In this document: positions 23,500 to 34,460 of the stretch, one piece after another | Position numbering within the stretch: position 1 is the first letter of the stretch | Layout: the number at the start of each line of letters is the position of its first letter | Assembly (NCBI GenBank): GCA_964006375.1 | Contig: OZ023264.1 | Coordinates: 176,610,010 to 176,674,009, forward strand | Length of the DNA stretch: 64,000 nt | Direction of reading: 5' to 3' | Origin: Tillus elongatus | Lineage: Eukaryota; Arthropoda; Insecta; Coleoptera; Cleridae | The notes under the pieces: model-generated | The model's input: only the letters and a program-made list of their open reading frames with translations | What the model was told of the DNA's origin: nothing | Databases searched by the model: none | Translations under genes and position numbers: made by a program

Positions 23500-26104
23500 T
23501 AACATCACGAGAGTGCTCGACTACACAAGATCCTGTCCAAGGGCACCTAGACCAATATAGGCTCCCTTTAAACATCGACGGGAAGCTTTACAAGCTCGGG
23601 GAAAGAAACTATGGAAGTCCTACTACGGCCGCACTTCCCCGGCTGCAACATAATAAACCAATCACCTCCGGACCGGCAACACTCAGAAATAGAGGCGCTG
23701 TACAGGTGGGCATCTAGAGTAGACTGGATAGTCGCTAAAAACGTGGTTATCTGGAGCAAAATTAGATGGACCATTAACAGCTTTAAGCCACTCAAATCCC
23801 CAGGGTTTGATGGAATAATGCCCATCATGGTCCAACAGGGTATATACATACTGGCGCCGGCGCTTACCCTCATTATGAGGGCCAGCCTGACTCAGGGGTA
23901 TATTCCGACGCATGGAGACTGGCCAGGGTTGTATTCATTCCTAAACCGGGGCGTCCAACAGACCAGGCAAAGTTCCTGAGGCCTATAAGTCCCATGTCCT
24001 TTTGTTAAGAACAATGGAAAAACTGCTCGACCGGCACATTAGGGGGGTGTACTAGAAGCATATCCCCTACACTCCGGACAATATGCATACAGAACATGAG
24101 TCTCAACAGAAACAGCACTGCAGCAACTGGTGCTGAAACCGGAGAATACGCTGGAGAACAGGGAGGTGGCGCTGGGGGCCTGCCTAGACATAGAGGGGGC
24201 CTTCAGCAACACCTCATTCGCATCGGTACTGGCAGCTGTCAGGGAGCGGGGAATAGAGGAGACCTGCTGCAGGTGGATCGGTTCCATGCTCAGGGACAGG
24301 GCGGTGTTCACCTCACTCGCGGATGAGACTCTGCTGGCAAGGGTCGCGGCAGGTTGTCCGCAGGGAAGCGTTCTGTCTCCCCTGCTCTGGTGCCTAGTCG
24401 TATTTGCTGATGATCTTGTCATAATGGTTAGAGGCAAATCTAAGGAGGAACTTGCAAGTACTCTTCAAGAGGCACTAAATGTAGTGAATGGTTGGTGTGG
24501 GAGGGAACAGATGTCTGTGAACCCCCGCAAAACTAGCATTGTTCCATTTACCAGAAGAAGAAGGTTGGACAAATTAAAACCACCTATTCTTATGGGGGGA
24601 AAACGATTCCATTTACGAAACAAGCAAAATATCTGGGGATTACCCTAGATAAGAAGCTTAACTGGGACGTACAGTTATAGAATTTAATCCGCAGGGCTAA
24701 ACTTTCCCTGTGGACATGCTGTCGAATCTGTGAAAATAACTGGAGAACAAACGCCCAACAGATGTACTGGCTCTATGTAGTTGTTATCAGACCAATGATA
24801 ACATATGGAGGCTTAGTTTGGTGGCTCAAGGCACCTCATGGTATCGCGAGGGCCAAATTGGCTCATCTACAGAAACAAGCTTGTCTGATGATAACGGGAG
24901 CGATAAGCACCGCTCCTTCAGCCGCTCTGCTGGTGCTTCTTAATATTCCACCTATTCACATTTGGCTGGAGAGGGTGGCGAGGTGGACAACGTACAGATT
25001 AAAACAAACGGCCGACAGTATGCCGAAGGAAATCAGTCTGGGAGGGTCCAGACTCCTCGATGACATTGAGGGTCATGAGATTCTGGGAATGGTCTCAGAC
25101 TTGATGTCTACAAAGATCTGTCTTTCAAAACCGTCCTCTCGGAAAAGGAGGACTGGGAACGAAATCAAACGACCCTATTGAGGGCCGATCTCTGCTGGTA
25201 TACTGACGGCTCTAAAACTGATGGAAGGGCAGGAGCCGGCGCATATGGGAGCAACACCGATGCTAGACTATCAACTGGCCTCGGAAAGCATGCAACCATA
25301 CACCAGGCAGAAGTGTATGCCATCGGGATGTGTGCAAGGGAAAGTATACAAAACCAGTGCACACACAAATCGATAAAGATATATTCAGATAGCCAAGCTG
25401 CAATAAAGGCTCTTGGTTCCTACCGTTGCAATTCAAAAACGGTATGGAGTTGTAAATGTGCCCTCAACGAACTGGGCAGCTGCAATGGGGTGTCGCTGAT
25501 CTGGATACCGGGTCACTTGGACTATGATGGCAATGTTGCGGCCGACGCTATGAGTGGAGCCCAGGGTGACTTCTTTCGACCAGAACCTGTGCTGGGGATA
25601 TCATCATGCACAGCAAAACGCACCTTAAAGACCTGGACAGAAAGAATGACAATCCAGCAATGGCAAAATCTGCCAGGATTAGCTCACTCTAAGGCCTTCA
25701 TAAATGGCCTGTCAGAGTCAAGGGCTAAAAAACTTCTAGAGCTAAACAGATAACAACTGAGTACTCTAGTCGGCCTGTATACAGGACACTGCCGCTTGCA
25801 TCACCACATGCACCAAATTGGTGTCGGTCAGGAAACTGAGTGCCTTGTGTATAGAGAGTGATGAAACAGCAGAGCATGTACTGTGTTCCTGTCCGTAGGC
25901 GGACAGGGCTAGGCATCTGCTCTTTGGCAAGACAAAGCTTGCTCCAGAAGATCTGGATCAACTTTCACCCACAAAGATTATCGACCTCTGCAGGAGGCTG
26001 GCTTTGTTGGGCGAAATATAGACTATTAGGCGTGAGCCACAATAGACCTTATGGTCGCAGTGAAGGGACCGTTATGGCCCACTCACAAGCAAACCTAACC
26101 ATTG
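23500..26104 (+). pseudogene. LINE with RT and RNase H (I/R1-like group), degenerate
   Basis: Sits in ABHD2 intron 3 in sense. RT parts in order: ILSKGHLDQYRLP-like start (about 23520), KSPGFDGIMPIMVQQG, VFIPKPGRP-like region broken by frameshift, GACLDIEGAFSNTSF, AGCPQGSVLSPLLW, FADDLVIMVRGKS (about 24404) and KTSIVPFTRRRR. The segment between SPLLWCLVV and FADD is shortened. Then come the connection region, an RNase H domain (25178-25753) and a CCHC-type remnant (LVYRESDETAEHVLCSC, about 25850). The nearest relatives in this window are the copies at 35937 and 53100. Several stops and frameshifts make it inactive. The right boundary at about 26104 touches a degenerate MITE end. Confidence 0.87.
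25178..25753 (+). pseudogene. RNase H domain of the LINE, open frame retained
   Basis: A 191-codon open frame encodes a ribonuclease H-like domain: CWYTDGSKTDGRAGAGAYG (first catalytic Asp in TDGS), IHQAEVYAIGM (Glu), IKIYSDSQAAIKAL (Asp in SDS), SLIWIPGHLDYDGNVAADAM (last acidic residue in AAD; the usual sequence is GHSG-GNE-AD). All four metal-binding acids are present although the RT upstream is broken. The Met at 25178 is only the first in frame; in the native polyprotein the domain is continuous with the RT. Domesticated use is not suggested by anything here. Confidence 0.85.
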
Positions 26105-26285
26105 TCGCAGTAAATGTGTTGTAATAGCGAATTTTTTTTGCCCTAGAAAACCCACTCATAAGATCACATACTTTTTTCATTAACTTCTTGACATTGACCT
26201 CTATTTTTTTGTGTGCATCAATCGATTCATGAGCTACATCAGTGAATCTTTATAAAAATGTTTTTATAAAATACTTTTATTTCAG
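26105..26285 (+). other. Degenerate MITE end and intron tail
   Basis: CGCAGTAAATGTGTTGTAAT and AGCGAATTTTTT match the left MITE terminus loosely. The remainder leads to the exon 4 acceptor. Confidence 0.5.
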
Positions 26286-26635
26286 AGGAACAAAATGGCT
26301 TCTCAACTGGGCAAACTTCCGTCGATTCTACCTTTATGTCATGACAGAGAACATGAAAAGCATAATCCTGAGACACCGTCACGTTTTACTTGCCGATGAA
26401 ATAAAAGAACGCCACAAGCTGAATGAAGTTGAGATCAGTTCTGCCGCTACGTTGCCAGAATTAGACGAGGCCTACACCAGGAAGGTACATAATTTCTCTA
26501 CCATCAAGGAATTGTACTCCTGGAGTTCTAGCATTAACTATCTGAACAACATCAAGCACCCCATGGTCTTTATTAATTCCAAAGATGATCCTATTGTTCC
26601 TGAGCCTTTGTTGGAACCAGTGAGAAAATTTGCCC
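26286..26635 (+). CDS. ABHD2: ABHD2, fourth recovered exon (catalytic Asp)
   Basis: An exon of 350 nt after acceptor TTTTATTTCAG and before donor GTAAGT (26636). Starting from the shared Glu, it encodes GTKWLLNWANFRRFYLYVMT, ENMKSIILRHRHVLL, LPELDEAYTRKVHNF and IKHPMVFINSKDDPIVPEPL. In the family the Asp of the DDP motif (residues 276-277 here) is the charge-relay acid. NFRRFY and LRHR are diagnostic ABHD2/Hydr2 positions. The downstream intron of 13.25 kb is the longest in the gene. A frame continues past the donor for 18 codons into the intron before a stop; this is read-through and not coding. Confidence 0.96.
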
Positions 26636-26718
26636 GTAAGTACAAGGCCATGTTGCATAAAACGTTGTTATATTCATTGTTAAAAGACTAAACTGGTTTT
26701 TCAGTTTAGCGACAGCAA

Positions 26719-26756
26719 CTGATGAAGACAACTTTGTTGTCGAAATACGTATCTAG
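26719..26756 (+). ncRNA. Hammerhead motif with perfect stem II
   Basis: CTGATGA (26719-26725), one unpaired A, GACAAC-TTT-GTTGTC as a perfect 6-bp stem II, GAAA, then the self-complementary ATACGTAT overlapping its last A, and C at the cleavage position, followed by TAG. The 16-nt stem II region and 8-nt palindromic stem III are identical in layout to the minus-strand motifs at 23434 and 27146, though the sequences differ. Stem I pairing is poor. Located 83 nt inside ABHD2 intron 4, sense strand. Confidence 0.6.
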
Positions 26757-27145
26757 TGCATAACTCTCTGTTAATATTTTTGTGGTTTTTGGGGTGATTC
26801 TACTTTTTGTTTCATATTCATTGTTGTTTTCTGTCTGTCAAATCGAGAGAGTTGTCAGGCGCTAATCATGTATGTGAGACAGCTACTTTTTAATTCCTGC
26901 AGATAAATCATAATGTGCAACTCAATTAACTAAGCGGGAATAATTCATGTGATAAATTAGAAGAAAATGTTTCCACTATGATTTTAGACTTTCATGGCCA
27001 GCCACGATTGGAATCCTAAATGGTTTCTGAGTTGTTATGCCATGTTCAAACTCACTTAGTGGGTATGTGCAAACTGGAACCTGTGATGAGCACTGATAAG
27101 TACACTTGGAGAACTCAAATCACCACAACACATCTTTTTTAAAGT

Positions 27146-27186
27146 CCTTACGATCGTTTCACTAACCACGTCAGCATCATCAGAGG
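27146..27186 (-). ncRNA. Penelope-type hammerhead ribozyme
   Basis: Minus strand: CCT, CTGATGA, T, GCTGAC-GTG-GTTAGT (6-bp stem II with two G-U pairs), GAAA, CGATCGT, A, then AGG. Stem I CCU/AGG is intact, stem III is the palindrome ACGAUCGU, and the cleavage triplet is GUA. It is the best complete hammerhead in the window. The surrounding sequence is a copy of that at 23385-23490. Confidence 0.68.
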
Positions 27187-27525
27187 ATGAAAAAATTAGA
27201 AACTAAGTTAACAGCTATAAATGTATTTATATAATACCTTGATAGACGGACTAAACCGAAGTAAAATTGTGGTCGAAAACCCATCGTTTGTCTATTGTGT
27301 ATATATTGAACGGACGAGGTTGACGAACTACTTTAATCTCCTAGTTGACCAATTTATGAGCTTTTATCTAATTTAAAGGATAATGGGCTTAAAATGAAAG
27401 GTCCCGCGTTTTTTAAGGAAGCTCACGTTCTTTCTTGATCTATAAATTCACTATGGAGCCTGTGATGAGCACCGATAATCACATCTGGCGACAAACCAAT
27501 AACTGCCGCACATCTTTTTTAAAGC

Positions 27526-27566
27526 AAAAACGACCGTTTCGCACACAATGTTAACTTCAACAGAGG
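27526..27566 (-). ncRNA. Degenerate Penelope-type hammerhead
   Basis: Same layout as 27146-27186 (CCT, 7-nt core, 16 nt, GAAA, CGGTCG), but the core reads CTGTTGA with an invariant A changed to T, so it should be inactive. It lies 380 bp from the previous motif in the same orientation, as expected for tandem Penelope-like termini. Confidence 0.5.
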
Positions 27567-27829
27567 ATGAATATTCTAACTAAAATTCTACATAAAAACA
27601 AGTATTTATATTGATTTCTTAGATACAAAAGAAAACAAAAGGGGATTTTTTATGTTGAGAACACAACGTAGAGCCTAGTATCTGTATAGACTTCACAAGG
27701 TTATTGAGCATACTTTATTATTCTGCCCGACAGATTAGAAGTGTTTAGCTGGTCAAATGCAAAGTAAGAATAAAGGGCTTGAAATCAAAGGTGCCACACA
27801 GTTTAATCACGTTTTGTTTTTAATCGATC

Positions 27830-28012
<183 letters not shown>

Positions 28013-28013
28013 A

Positions 28014-28280
28014 GGTAAAGGAAATATGTAAGGACACTCTAAGGCCTCAATCTGCCTACTCCTTAGAATGGTGGACAAAGGTGGGTAAAGGAAATATGTA
28101 AGGACACTCTAAGGCCTCAATCTGCCTACTCCTTAGAGTGGTGGACAAAGGTGGGTAAAGGAAATGTGTAAGGACACTCTAAGGCCTCAATCTGCCTACT
28201 CCTTAGAGTGGTGGAAAAAGGTGGGTAAAGGAAATATGTAAGGACACTCTAAGGCCTCAATCTGCCTACTCCTTAGCGTA
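28014..28280 (+). repeat. 70-bp tandem repeat, 3.8 copies
   Basis: The unit GGTAAAGGAAATATGTAAGG... starts at 28014, 28084, 28154 and 28224. It includes GACACTCTAAGGCCTCAATC and CTCCTTAGAGTGGTGGACAA. Copies differ at only a few positions. The same unit occurs inverted at about 29130-29226. Confidence 0.95.
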
Positions 28281-28337
28281 GGCTGTCAAATCTAATAAAA
28301 ACTCCCAAGGATACGATTCCAAACGAATCCCACTGAG

Positions 28338-28646
28338 TTTACGAAATTACTTGTTCCGACTGTTCCCGAACTTATGTAGGACAAACAGACGCTCCACAAT
28401 AGAATATATGAACACACCCTCGCAGTTAGAAAATCCGACCCCTCATCGGCGCTGGCCATGCATCATATTCATACAGGGCACAAAATAGATTTTGATAATG
28501 CCAAAACAATAGCACCGGTTTACAACTTCAAAACGAGAATTATCCGCGAAGCATTCGAGCTTGAAAAACGTCCCGATTGTTTAAATAAGAGAGATAATGG
28601 TCTTCGCCTTCCGACTACTTGGAAACCTATTATATCTTCTTTATAA
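28338..28646 (+). pseudogene. Penelope-like element, GIY-YIG endonuclease C-terminal part
   Basis: Reads VYEITCSDCSRTYVGQT (GIY-YIG motif: VY...YVG with a CxxC pair), then after a short frameshift near 28390 RIYEHTLAVRKSDPSSALAM, HHIHTGHKIDFDNAK, TRIIREAFELEKRPDCLN and DNGLRLPTTWKPIISSL before the stop. This is the characteristic C-terminus of the Penelope-like retroelement polyprotein: endonuclease with EH, ALAxH, H and the final REAxEI block. RT is absent. Orientation is the same as ABHD2. The copy is surrounded by tandem and inverted repeats of its own termini. Confidence 0.88.
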
Positions 28647-28782
28647 ACACACAAAAAGAAAATAAATTCCACAGACAATTTTATTTCCCCATTACCTGCC
28701 TCAACAAATGCCGGTGACCCTCTTAATCCTCCTCATCCTCTAAGTACAGTGACCAAAGCCCCCCACTTAATTGACGGTGACC

Positions 28783-29121
28783 CTACTGCTTTCACTGATA
28801 ACGAAGCAGGTAGACGGAACGACATATGTAAGACAAGACTTGCAACGAACTGTCAGATCTCTCTGAGGCCTAGGGTTGAACACACTGAGACCTCACAGAC
28901 GATCTCCGGCGAGATTTAGCTGATAGGCAGATTGAGGCCCCGTAATCGAGCTACTGCTTTCACTGATAACGAAGCAGGTAGACGGAACGACATATGTAAG
29001 ACAAGACTTGCAACGAACTGTCAGATCTCTCTGAGGCCTAGGGTTGAACACACTGAGACCTCACAGACAATCTCCGGCGAGATTTAGCTGATAGGCAGAT
29101 TGAGGCCCCGTAATCGAGCTA
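28783..29121 (+). repeat. 168-bp tandem duplication
   Basis: CTACTGCTTTCACTGATAAC starts at 28783 and 28951. The two units are nearly identical, including AGACGGAACGACATATGTAA and GATTGAGGCCCCGTAATCGA. Confidence 0.95.
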
Positions 29122-29372
<251 letters not shown>

Positions 29373-29373
29373 G

Positions 29374-29590
29374 CTTTCATACGCGTCAAGCATAGTTTGA
29401 TGTCTTAAATTTTTGACAAGTTTCAAATTTCCCTTGTCAATGTGGTGATTATTATCCCATATATGTTGTGCCACACATGATTTGTCTACCATACCATATC
29501 ATAAATGTGTAAGGTGCTCACAAAATCTGGTGGCTATGTTTCTCTTGGTTTGACCCACGTATTTAGGATTACAATCTTTGCAACCTATCT
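29374..29590 (-). pseudogene. Penelope-like element, second GIY-YIG fragment
   Basis: Minus strand: EIGCKDCNPKYVGQTKRNIA, TRFCEHLTHL, stop, then [39 protein letters not shown]. The CxxC, YVGQTKR, EH, VAQH and DAYES positions are diagnostic of the Penelope-like GIY-YIG domain. The family differs from that at 28338. The reading frame ends in a (TA)n array, evidently expanded at the codon pair Tyr-Ile. An AAAAAAA run at 29635 and more frame debris lie upstream. Confidence 0.8.
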
Positions 29591-30842
29591 CATAAATACT
29601 CAACATTTCAGTGGCTTTGTCTGTCGTATTACCCAAAAAAAAAAAAAATTATTACTTTTCGTCGAAAAAGTCAAATGTAAATCAGCTTTCTTAAAAATAC
29701 TTTCCAAACCCTTCATAATATGTGATTCATACGGTAGACACACAATTTTTTTTCTCTATTTTATCTCTCTTAAATCACTTAGTGGGTTTGTGGACTCTCA
29801 ATAACAATACCTGTTGGCTTCTAGCTTCCAGGCACTGAAGAAGTGAACAGATATGGTTGGCAAAAATCTAGCCACCCACTAAGTCAGTTTGAACATGACA
29901 TAACAGCCCAAGCATTCAGGATTCCAAAATGTTTCTAGTTGATGATAAAGGAATTGAAATTGATTATAATTTTATTTTATTTTTAAATACAAACTAACAA
30001 TGATGTTAAAGAATCGAGTGCAGAAATTGACTTTCCAGTTGCAATACCAATTGCTGTGGGGATTTTGAAGTGCATATGAGGACCAGACATTTATTTAACT
30101 ACTTGGGTGAAGAGATTCCAGTTAACAATGTTACTTAGGGAGCTTACATTATGTATTTTTATACTGGAAAGAAAAACAGCAATCTTTTATTTGACTACTG
30201 AAATTAATCACAGACTAGTTTGTGATTAAAAATGCGTGTTAACTTTGGTCTGAAAACAACGTATTCAATAAATTGTTATCTTTTGCAATGAACTTATCTG
30301 TTGAACATTTATTTATTAACTATGTAACAAATTAAGATTGTTTTACAACCTGAATAGGTGTTATTTTGTATAAGTGTTGTAATCTTGATAAACACATGAT
30401 TAAAAAGCCCTGAAAATGGCAGAAATTTTTGAAAAATAATAGCTTTTCTTTGGTAGTAAACGACTGTCATGACAGGACATTTGCGCCATAACTATATAAT
30501 TTTAATATTCCCTCTTATTATGCCGTCAAAAAGTGACTTATTTTAGCGAATGTTCCTAGGTGTCTCCTATATATCCGGTTATGTTACTTATCAATACGAA
30601 TACTAGCATGGAGAAGTAACGAAACACAATCGGTTGCTTATTAGTGAGAACACATTTATGTTATATAATAAGATAAATAATATATATGGTGGAGCCAATG
30701 ATCATTCATCTATAAAAAAACTCATTGAGAAATTAACGTGATTATCAAAATTCTCAAGAACAATAACAATTACACCAAAAAGGTATTTCTGTTTTACTTT
30801 TTAACAGGAGACACGATTTTCCAGAAAAACAACAATATATGT
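29591..30842. other. Intron sequence, no gene recognised
   Basis: AT-rich DNA of ABHD2 intron 4. The phrases CCACTAAGTCAGTTTGAACA and TGACATAACAGCCCA at 29874 are the reverse complement of sequence near 27030-27065, so another eroded inverted repeat spans this area. Confidence 0.5.
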
Positions 30843-31151
30843 TTTTACTTCCCTGTAGCCATACATCCCTGGGACCATTAACCTCGTCAAATCATCTTCA
30901 AATGAGTGACTGTTTGTAGATGCTACGAGAAGAGATTAACTTTACGTGAACTCGGGTATCACAATGTTTCATTATCGAGATACCAGTATTTTTTTTTCAA
31001 TTTCTAATTTATCACCCAGTATCTGGATAACAAATCATTTTGATACCCAAGTTCATCTGAACTTTTTTTTTTTTTTTCATAGCGTCTACAACCAGTCGCT
31101 GACATTTGAAGATGATTTGACGAGTTGGTGCACCACTACAGGAAAGTAAAA
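30843..31151. mobile_element. Foldback element
   Basis: TTTTACTTCCCTGTAG at the left is mirrored by CTACAGGAAAGTAAAA at 31135-31150. Inner pairs: CTCGTCAAATCATCTTCAAA with TTTGAAGATGATTTGACGAG. The right end abuts a second foldback without spacing. Confidence 0.85.
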
Positions 31152-32124
31152 TTTCGGGACGCATCAAGTGCGTTATAGTAGTGAATTTTCATAATAATTG
31201 TATACTATTAGTAAGATATACTATTAAAACTAATTCTTTAAATTTAAATGGAGCTTGGAGATCGGTTTTAGAGTCACAGTTCGTGATCAGTTGAAAAAAA
31301 TTATGTTTTATATGGAGCTAAAAAATTAAAATTTGGTCTTAGATATAATAGGTAAGTACTGCAAGTGTCTTTAAAAAAATTGTGTTACAAATTTCATTAA
31401 AGTTACAAAAGTTTTTCAGAAAAAAATTAATTATTTACAAAGTACCTGTCAAATTATAAATATGGTAGATATTTTCCTTATTAATTGCTTGGATGGTTTT
31501 GTTTTAGTCAACCCATCCAGTTTTTGCAAACAATAAACAACAAAAAAAGGTTTTTCAAAACAAATTTATGGTTATCCGCGAAGCTCATTATGTTAATTTT
31601 CTTTAATTTAGTTCCCACGGTGCGTTTACATAGGTGTTACCATGGTTCGAGATTGAAGATTCTCGCTTAATGGGATATTTATTGAGCTATCGGCTAAATT
31701 TTCTACCCTAACATAAAAAGCCTTTTTTTGTTGTTTATTGTTTGCAAAAACTGGATGAGTTGACTAAAACAAAAGCATCCTAGCAATTAACAAGGAAAAA
31801 TACCTGCCACATTTATAATTTGACAGATAAATTCCCTTTGTACAAAATTTTTTTTCCGAAAAACTTTTGTAACTTTAATGAAATTTGTAACACCATTTTT
31901 TTAAAGGCGTTTGCAGTACCTACATATTATATCTAGGACCAAATTTTAATTTATTAGCTCCATATAAAATATAACTTTTTTCAAATAATCGCCAGCTGGG
32001 ACTCTAAAACCGATCTCCAAGGTCCATTTAAATTTAAAGAATTAGTTTTAATTATATATCTTACTAATAGTGTACAATTCTTATGAAAATTCACTACTAT
32101 AAAGCACTTGCTGCGTCCCGAAAT
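31151..32124. mobile_element. Large foldback element with GACGCA-type ends
   Basis: ATTTCGGGACGCATCAAGTG at 31151 is mirrored by GCACTTGCTGCGTCCCGAAAT ending at 32124 (first 20 of 21 bases paired with one change). Inner pairs run through AGATCGGTTTTAGAGTC, AATTTGGTCTTAGATATAAT and AACAATAAACAACAAAAAAA; arms of about 430 bp flank a centre near 31640. It uses the same terminal motif as the 300-bp MITEs but has an unrelated interior. No ORF. Confidence 0.92.
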
Positions 32125-32189
32125 GTTTTATTTATAGTATACATTCGCATGCTAAAATTTAACGCTTTTGGACACAAACTTTGTCCTGG

Positions 32190-32365
32190 TATTAGGAAAA
32201 ATATGGTCCAAGGCTGACAATTTACACAACCGTTAGTTGATTGTAGATTATACACAGCTCTATCTATAAACTGTTGTGTAAACTAGAGCTATCGTGACAA
32301 CATACTACCTGGTCCTGCACCAAGATGGCGTCCCTGTTGTATCACTCACAACGTTCTCCAGGCTG
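32190..32365 (+). repeat. Copy of the hammerhead-bearing repeat, lacking the ribozyme
   Basis: GGCTGACAATTTACACAACC, GACAACATACTACCTGGTCC and AAGATGGCG match 23160-23275. The 5' part with the hammerhead core is missing. Confidence 0.7.
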
Positions 32366-32689
32366 ACATCTTGCGACAACTTCCATTGTTTAGATTTTTA
32401 TCTACGATGTACTTAAATAGCTTAGCAGTACAGATAACGTCATCTGCCTTTGTCCAACATTGTAGATATTGCATTACAGAATCTGAAGTGATGTCGAGGA
32501 TTACTTTATTATTAATTTCTAATAACTTTAGTTTCCGTTAATCAAACGACTTAAAAATTGTTGCACAACCACGTCTGTCTATATTCTTTTAAGTTGTAAA
32601 TATTCGTTTCAATCATTTAGACAATTTGAGAGATATTGCGTTTTAAAAAATATTTTTATATTTTTTATTAGGGAAAATTGGCCTTTAAG
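32366..32689. other. Intron sequence, nothing recognised
   Basis: No coding or repeat signal beyond AT-richness. Confidence 0.4.
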
Positions 32690-32885
32690 ATTTGATGAAC
32701 GAAGTATTTTTTGAGTTATCGGTTGGGTATATATATATATATATATATATATAAACATTTTAACTGACCATGAAAATTGGTTCCAGAGGCCCTAATTCGC
32801 GCTCATTTGGAGAAATTTTCTAAAAGTCTCACCATTGATACATCTCTATTAGTGAAGTTTCTTAATGAAAATTCACTAAAAAACA
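32690..32885 (-). repeat. TA-array repeat family T with short array
   Basis: TTTTTTGAGTTATCGGTTGG, (TA)13 at 32729-32754, then GGTTCCAGAGGCCCTAATTC and a TTCTTAATGAAAATTCACTA end. The short TA core makes this the easiest copy to delimit. Confidence 0.78.
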
Positions 32886-33470
32886 TATTCTGCTGTTTTT
32901 CTCGAAAACTGTGCATTTTATCGAAATAAAACAAGAGTTCCTTCCTGGGGTGTTTTTGATCATTTTGTTTAATAATTCTGAAATTTGTGCAAAATTCCTA
33001 ATGATTTTTTTATTGAATGAGTAATTGATGGACCCACCCTATATCTACGTCGCTGTCAATAAGAGAAATGTATTTCTGACAGCATTATTATATTTCAACA
33101 AAATTTTGCACACATAATTTTGTTAAAATATAATGAAGCATTTGAACATTATGATAGAAAAAGTATTTGTCACGTTACACTTTCCACACCCCCTATCTCA
33201 CAAACAAAGCATTATTCATGTAAAGTTTTCTTCTTGAAATTAGTCGAATAATGCGTGTGATTAGGAACCACACTGCTGCATAAATGAGTTTTGAATAAAA
33301 CTATCAAATTTATATCAAAATCAATTCTGAACATGTAACTAGCATTTTAATCAATAAAAGTTTTGATCAAGATTTCAACACTGAATATAGACCTTAACTG
33401 TTCCTTTTGAGAGATTAATAATTTTAAAAAACGATCTGTATAGTCCTGTTAAATAGTAAATGATATTTTT
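32886..33470. other. Intron sequence, nothing recognised
   Basis: AT-rich; no element or coding signal identified. Confidence 0.4.
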
Positions 33471-33499
33471 TCTTTTTTTTTTTTCTTCTTTTTTTTTAG

Positions 33500-33514
33500 A
33501 TAACTCAGATATTG
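33500..33514 (+). CDS. ABHD2: Candidate 15-nt cassette microexon of ABHD2
   Basis: ATAACTCAGATATTG lies between a pyrimidine tract of more than 30 nt ending in TTTAG and the perfect donor GTAAGT. Its length is a multiple of three. Inserted between the exons ending at 26635 and starting at 39887, it changes ...A-QNKP... to ...A-HNSDIENKP..., adding five residues without a stop. Skipping it gives a spacing between catalytic Asp and His equal to human ABHD2, so the skipped form is probably the main one. It could be a chance match; no transcript evidence can be seen here. Confidence 0.4.
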
Positions 33515-33779
33515 GTAAGTAAGATTCTAACTATGTTTTTATCAGTCTCAAAGCCTTGTGTTTAAAATCAGTTGCATCGCATGTTATTAAGAGAATGTGT
33601 AGGTTAGATGAACATAATATTCAGGTAAATAAGTCATTAATGTCACTTATAATCAACTCACCAATCAATAAAATTATTAGGTTGCTTTTCTTAAAACTAT
33701 GTTTCTGGCTTAACTTTTTGTTTTAATAAGAAACTGGATTTATCTGTTTGAAAATAAATAATGTATTTTTGTTTTGTTT

Positions 33780-34460
33780 TTTTACTTCCACATCGTCACA
33801 TGTGGAAGTATAACTTTCAAAAATGTTTTTCGCTTAAACGTCGTAAAAAGTATCAAAACATATCGAAAACATGATTTGGGCACGAAAATTTTTTTGTCTG
33901 TTGGTCTGTAATCTGTCTGTAGCCACGATAACTTTAGAATGAATTGAGATATCGTCTTTAAATTTGGTATACACGGTTCAGATTGTTTTTGGGTAAAATC
34001 GCTTTAGCTGGTAGTGGTGATTTGGTGAAAATTTAGATTTTTTCGTTAAAACTTGAGTAATATAACGTTTTAGGGTTTATTTAGTAGAAAACTTTTAATT
34101 TCATCAAGCATCTGGTATTCTGTGCTAAAATTAAATTAGGGGTTGAACGTGGGGGGCTGGAATGTTATTGACATAAATTTCGGAATTCTTTTTGGTAAAA
34201 CGGCGTAAAAGTCTCAAAACATATAGAAAACTTGATTCTGGAACGAAAATTTTTTTGTCTGTCGGTTGGTTGGTATGTCGGCATGTACGTCTGTCTGTTA
34301 ATAGGCGCAAAAACTTTTGAAAAAATTGAGATATCATCTTCAAATTTCGTATACAGTTAGCACCCGACAAAGGAACGCTTCGAATTGTTTTTGGGTAAGA
34401 TCGCTTCAAGGGGGTAGGAGACGATAAATAAGGGGTGATTTGGTGAAATGTGACATTTTT
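33780..34460 (+). repeat. Unclassified interspersed repeat, two tandem-like parts
   Basis: CACATGTGGAAGTATAACTT, GTCTGTAGCCACGATAACTT and GAATTGAGATATCGTCTT, followed by a second similar stretch from 34205 (GTCTCAAAACATATAGAAAA, GAGATATCATCTTCAAATTT, GGGTAAGATCGCTTCA). It is the family interrupted by the LTR at 10037. Confidence 0.72.

Noticed and set aside
25178..25753. Stand-alone RNase H gene
   Set aside because: Continuity with RT upstream and the CCHC remnant downstream shows it is the C-terminal part of a LINE polyprotein.
26636..26691. Extension of ABHD2 exon 4 to the stop at 26691
   Set aside because: The consensus donor GTAAGT at 26636 and the phase match with the exon at 39887, which carries the catalytic His, make read-through coding unlikely.
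28014..28280. CRISPR-like array
   Set aside because: The 70-bp units are contiguous tandem repeats without spacers, in eukaryotic DNA.
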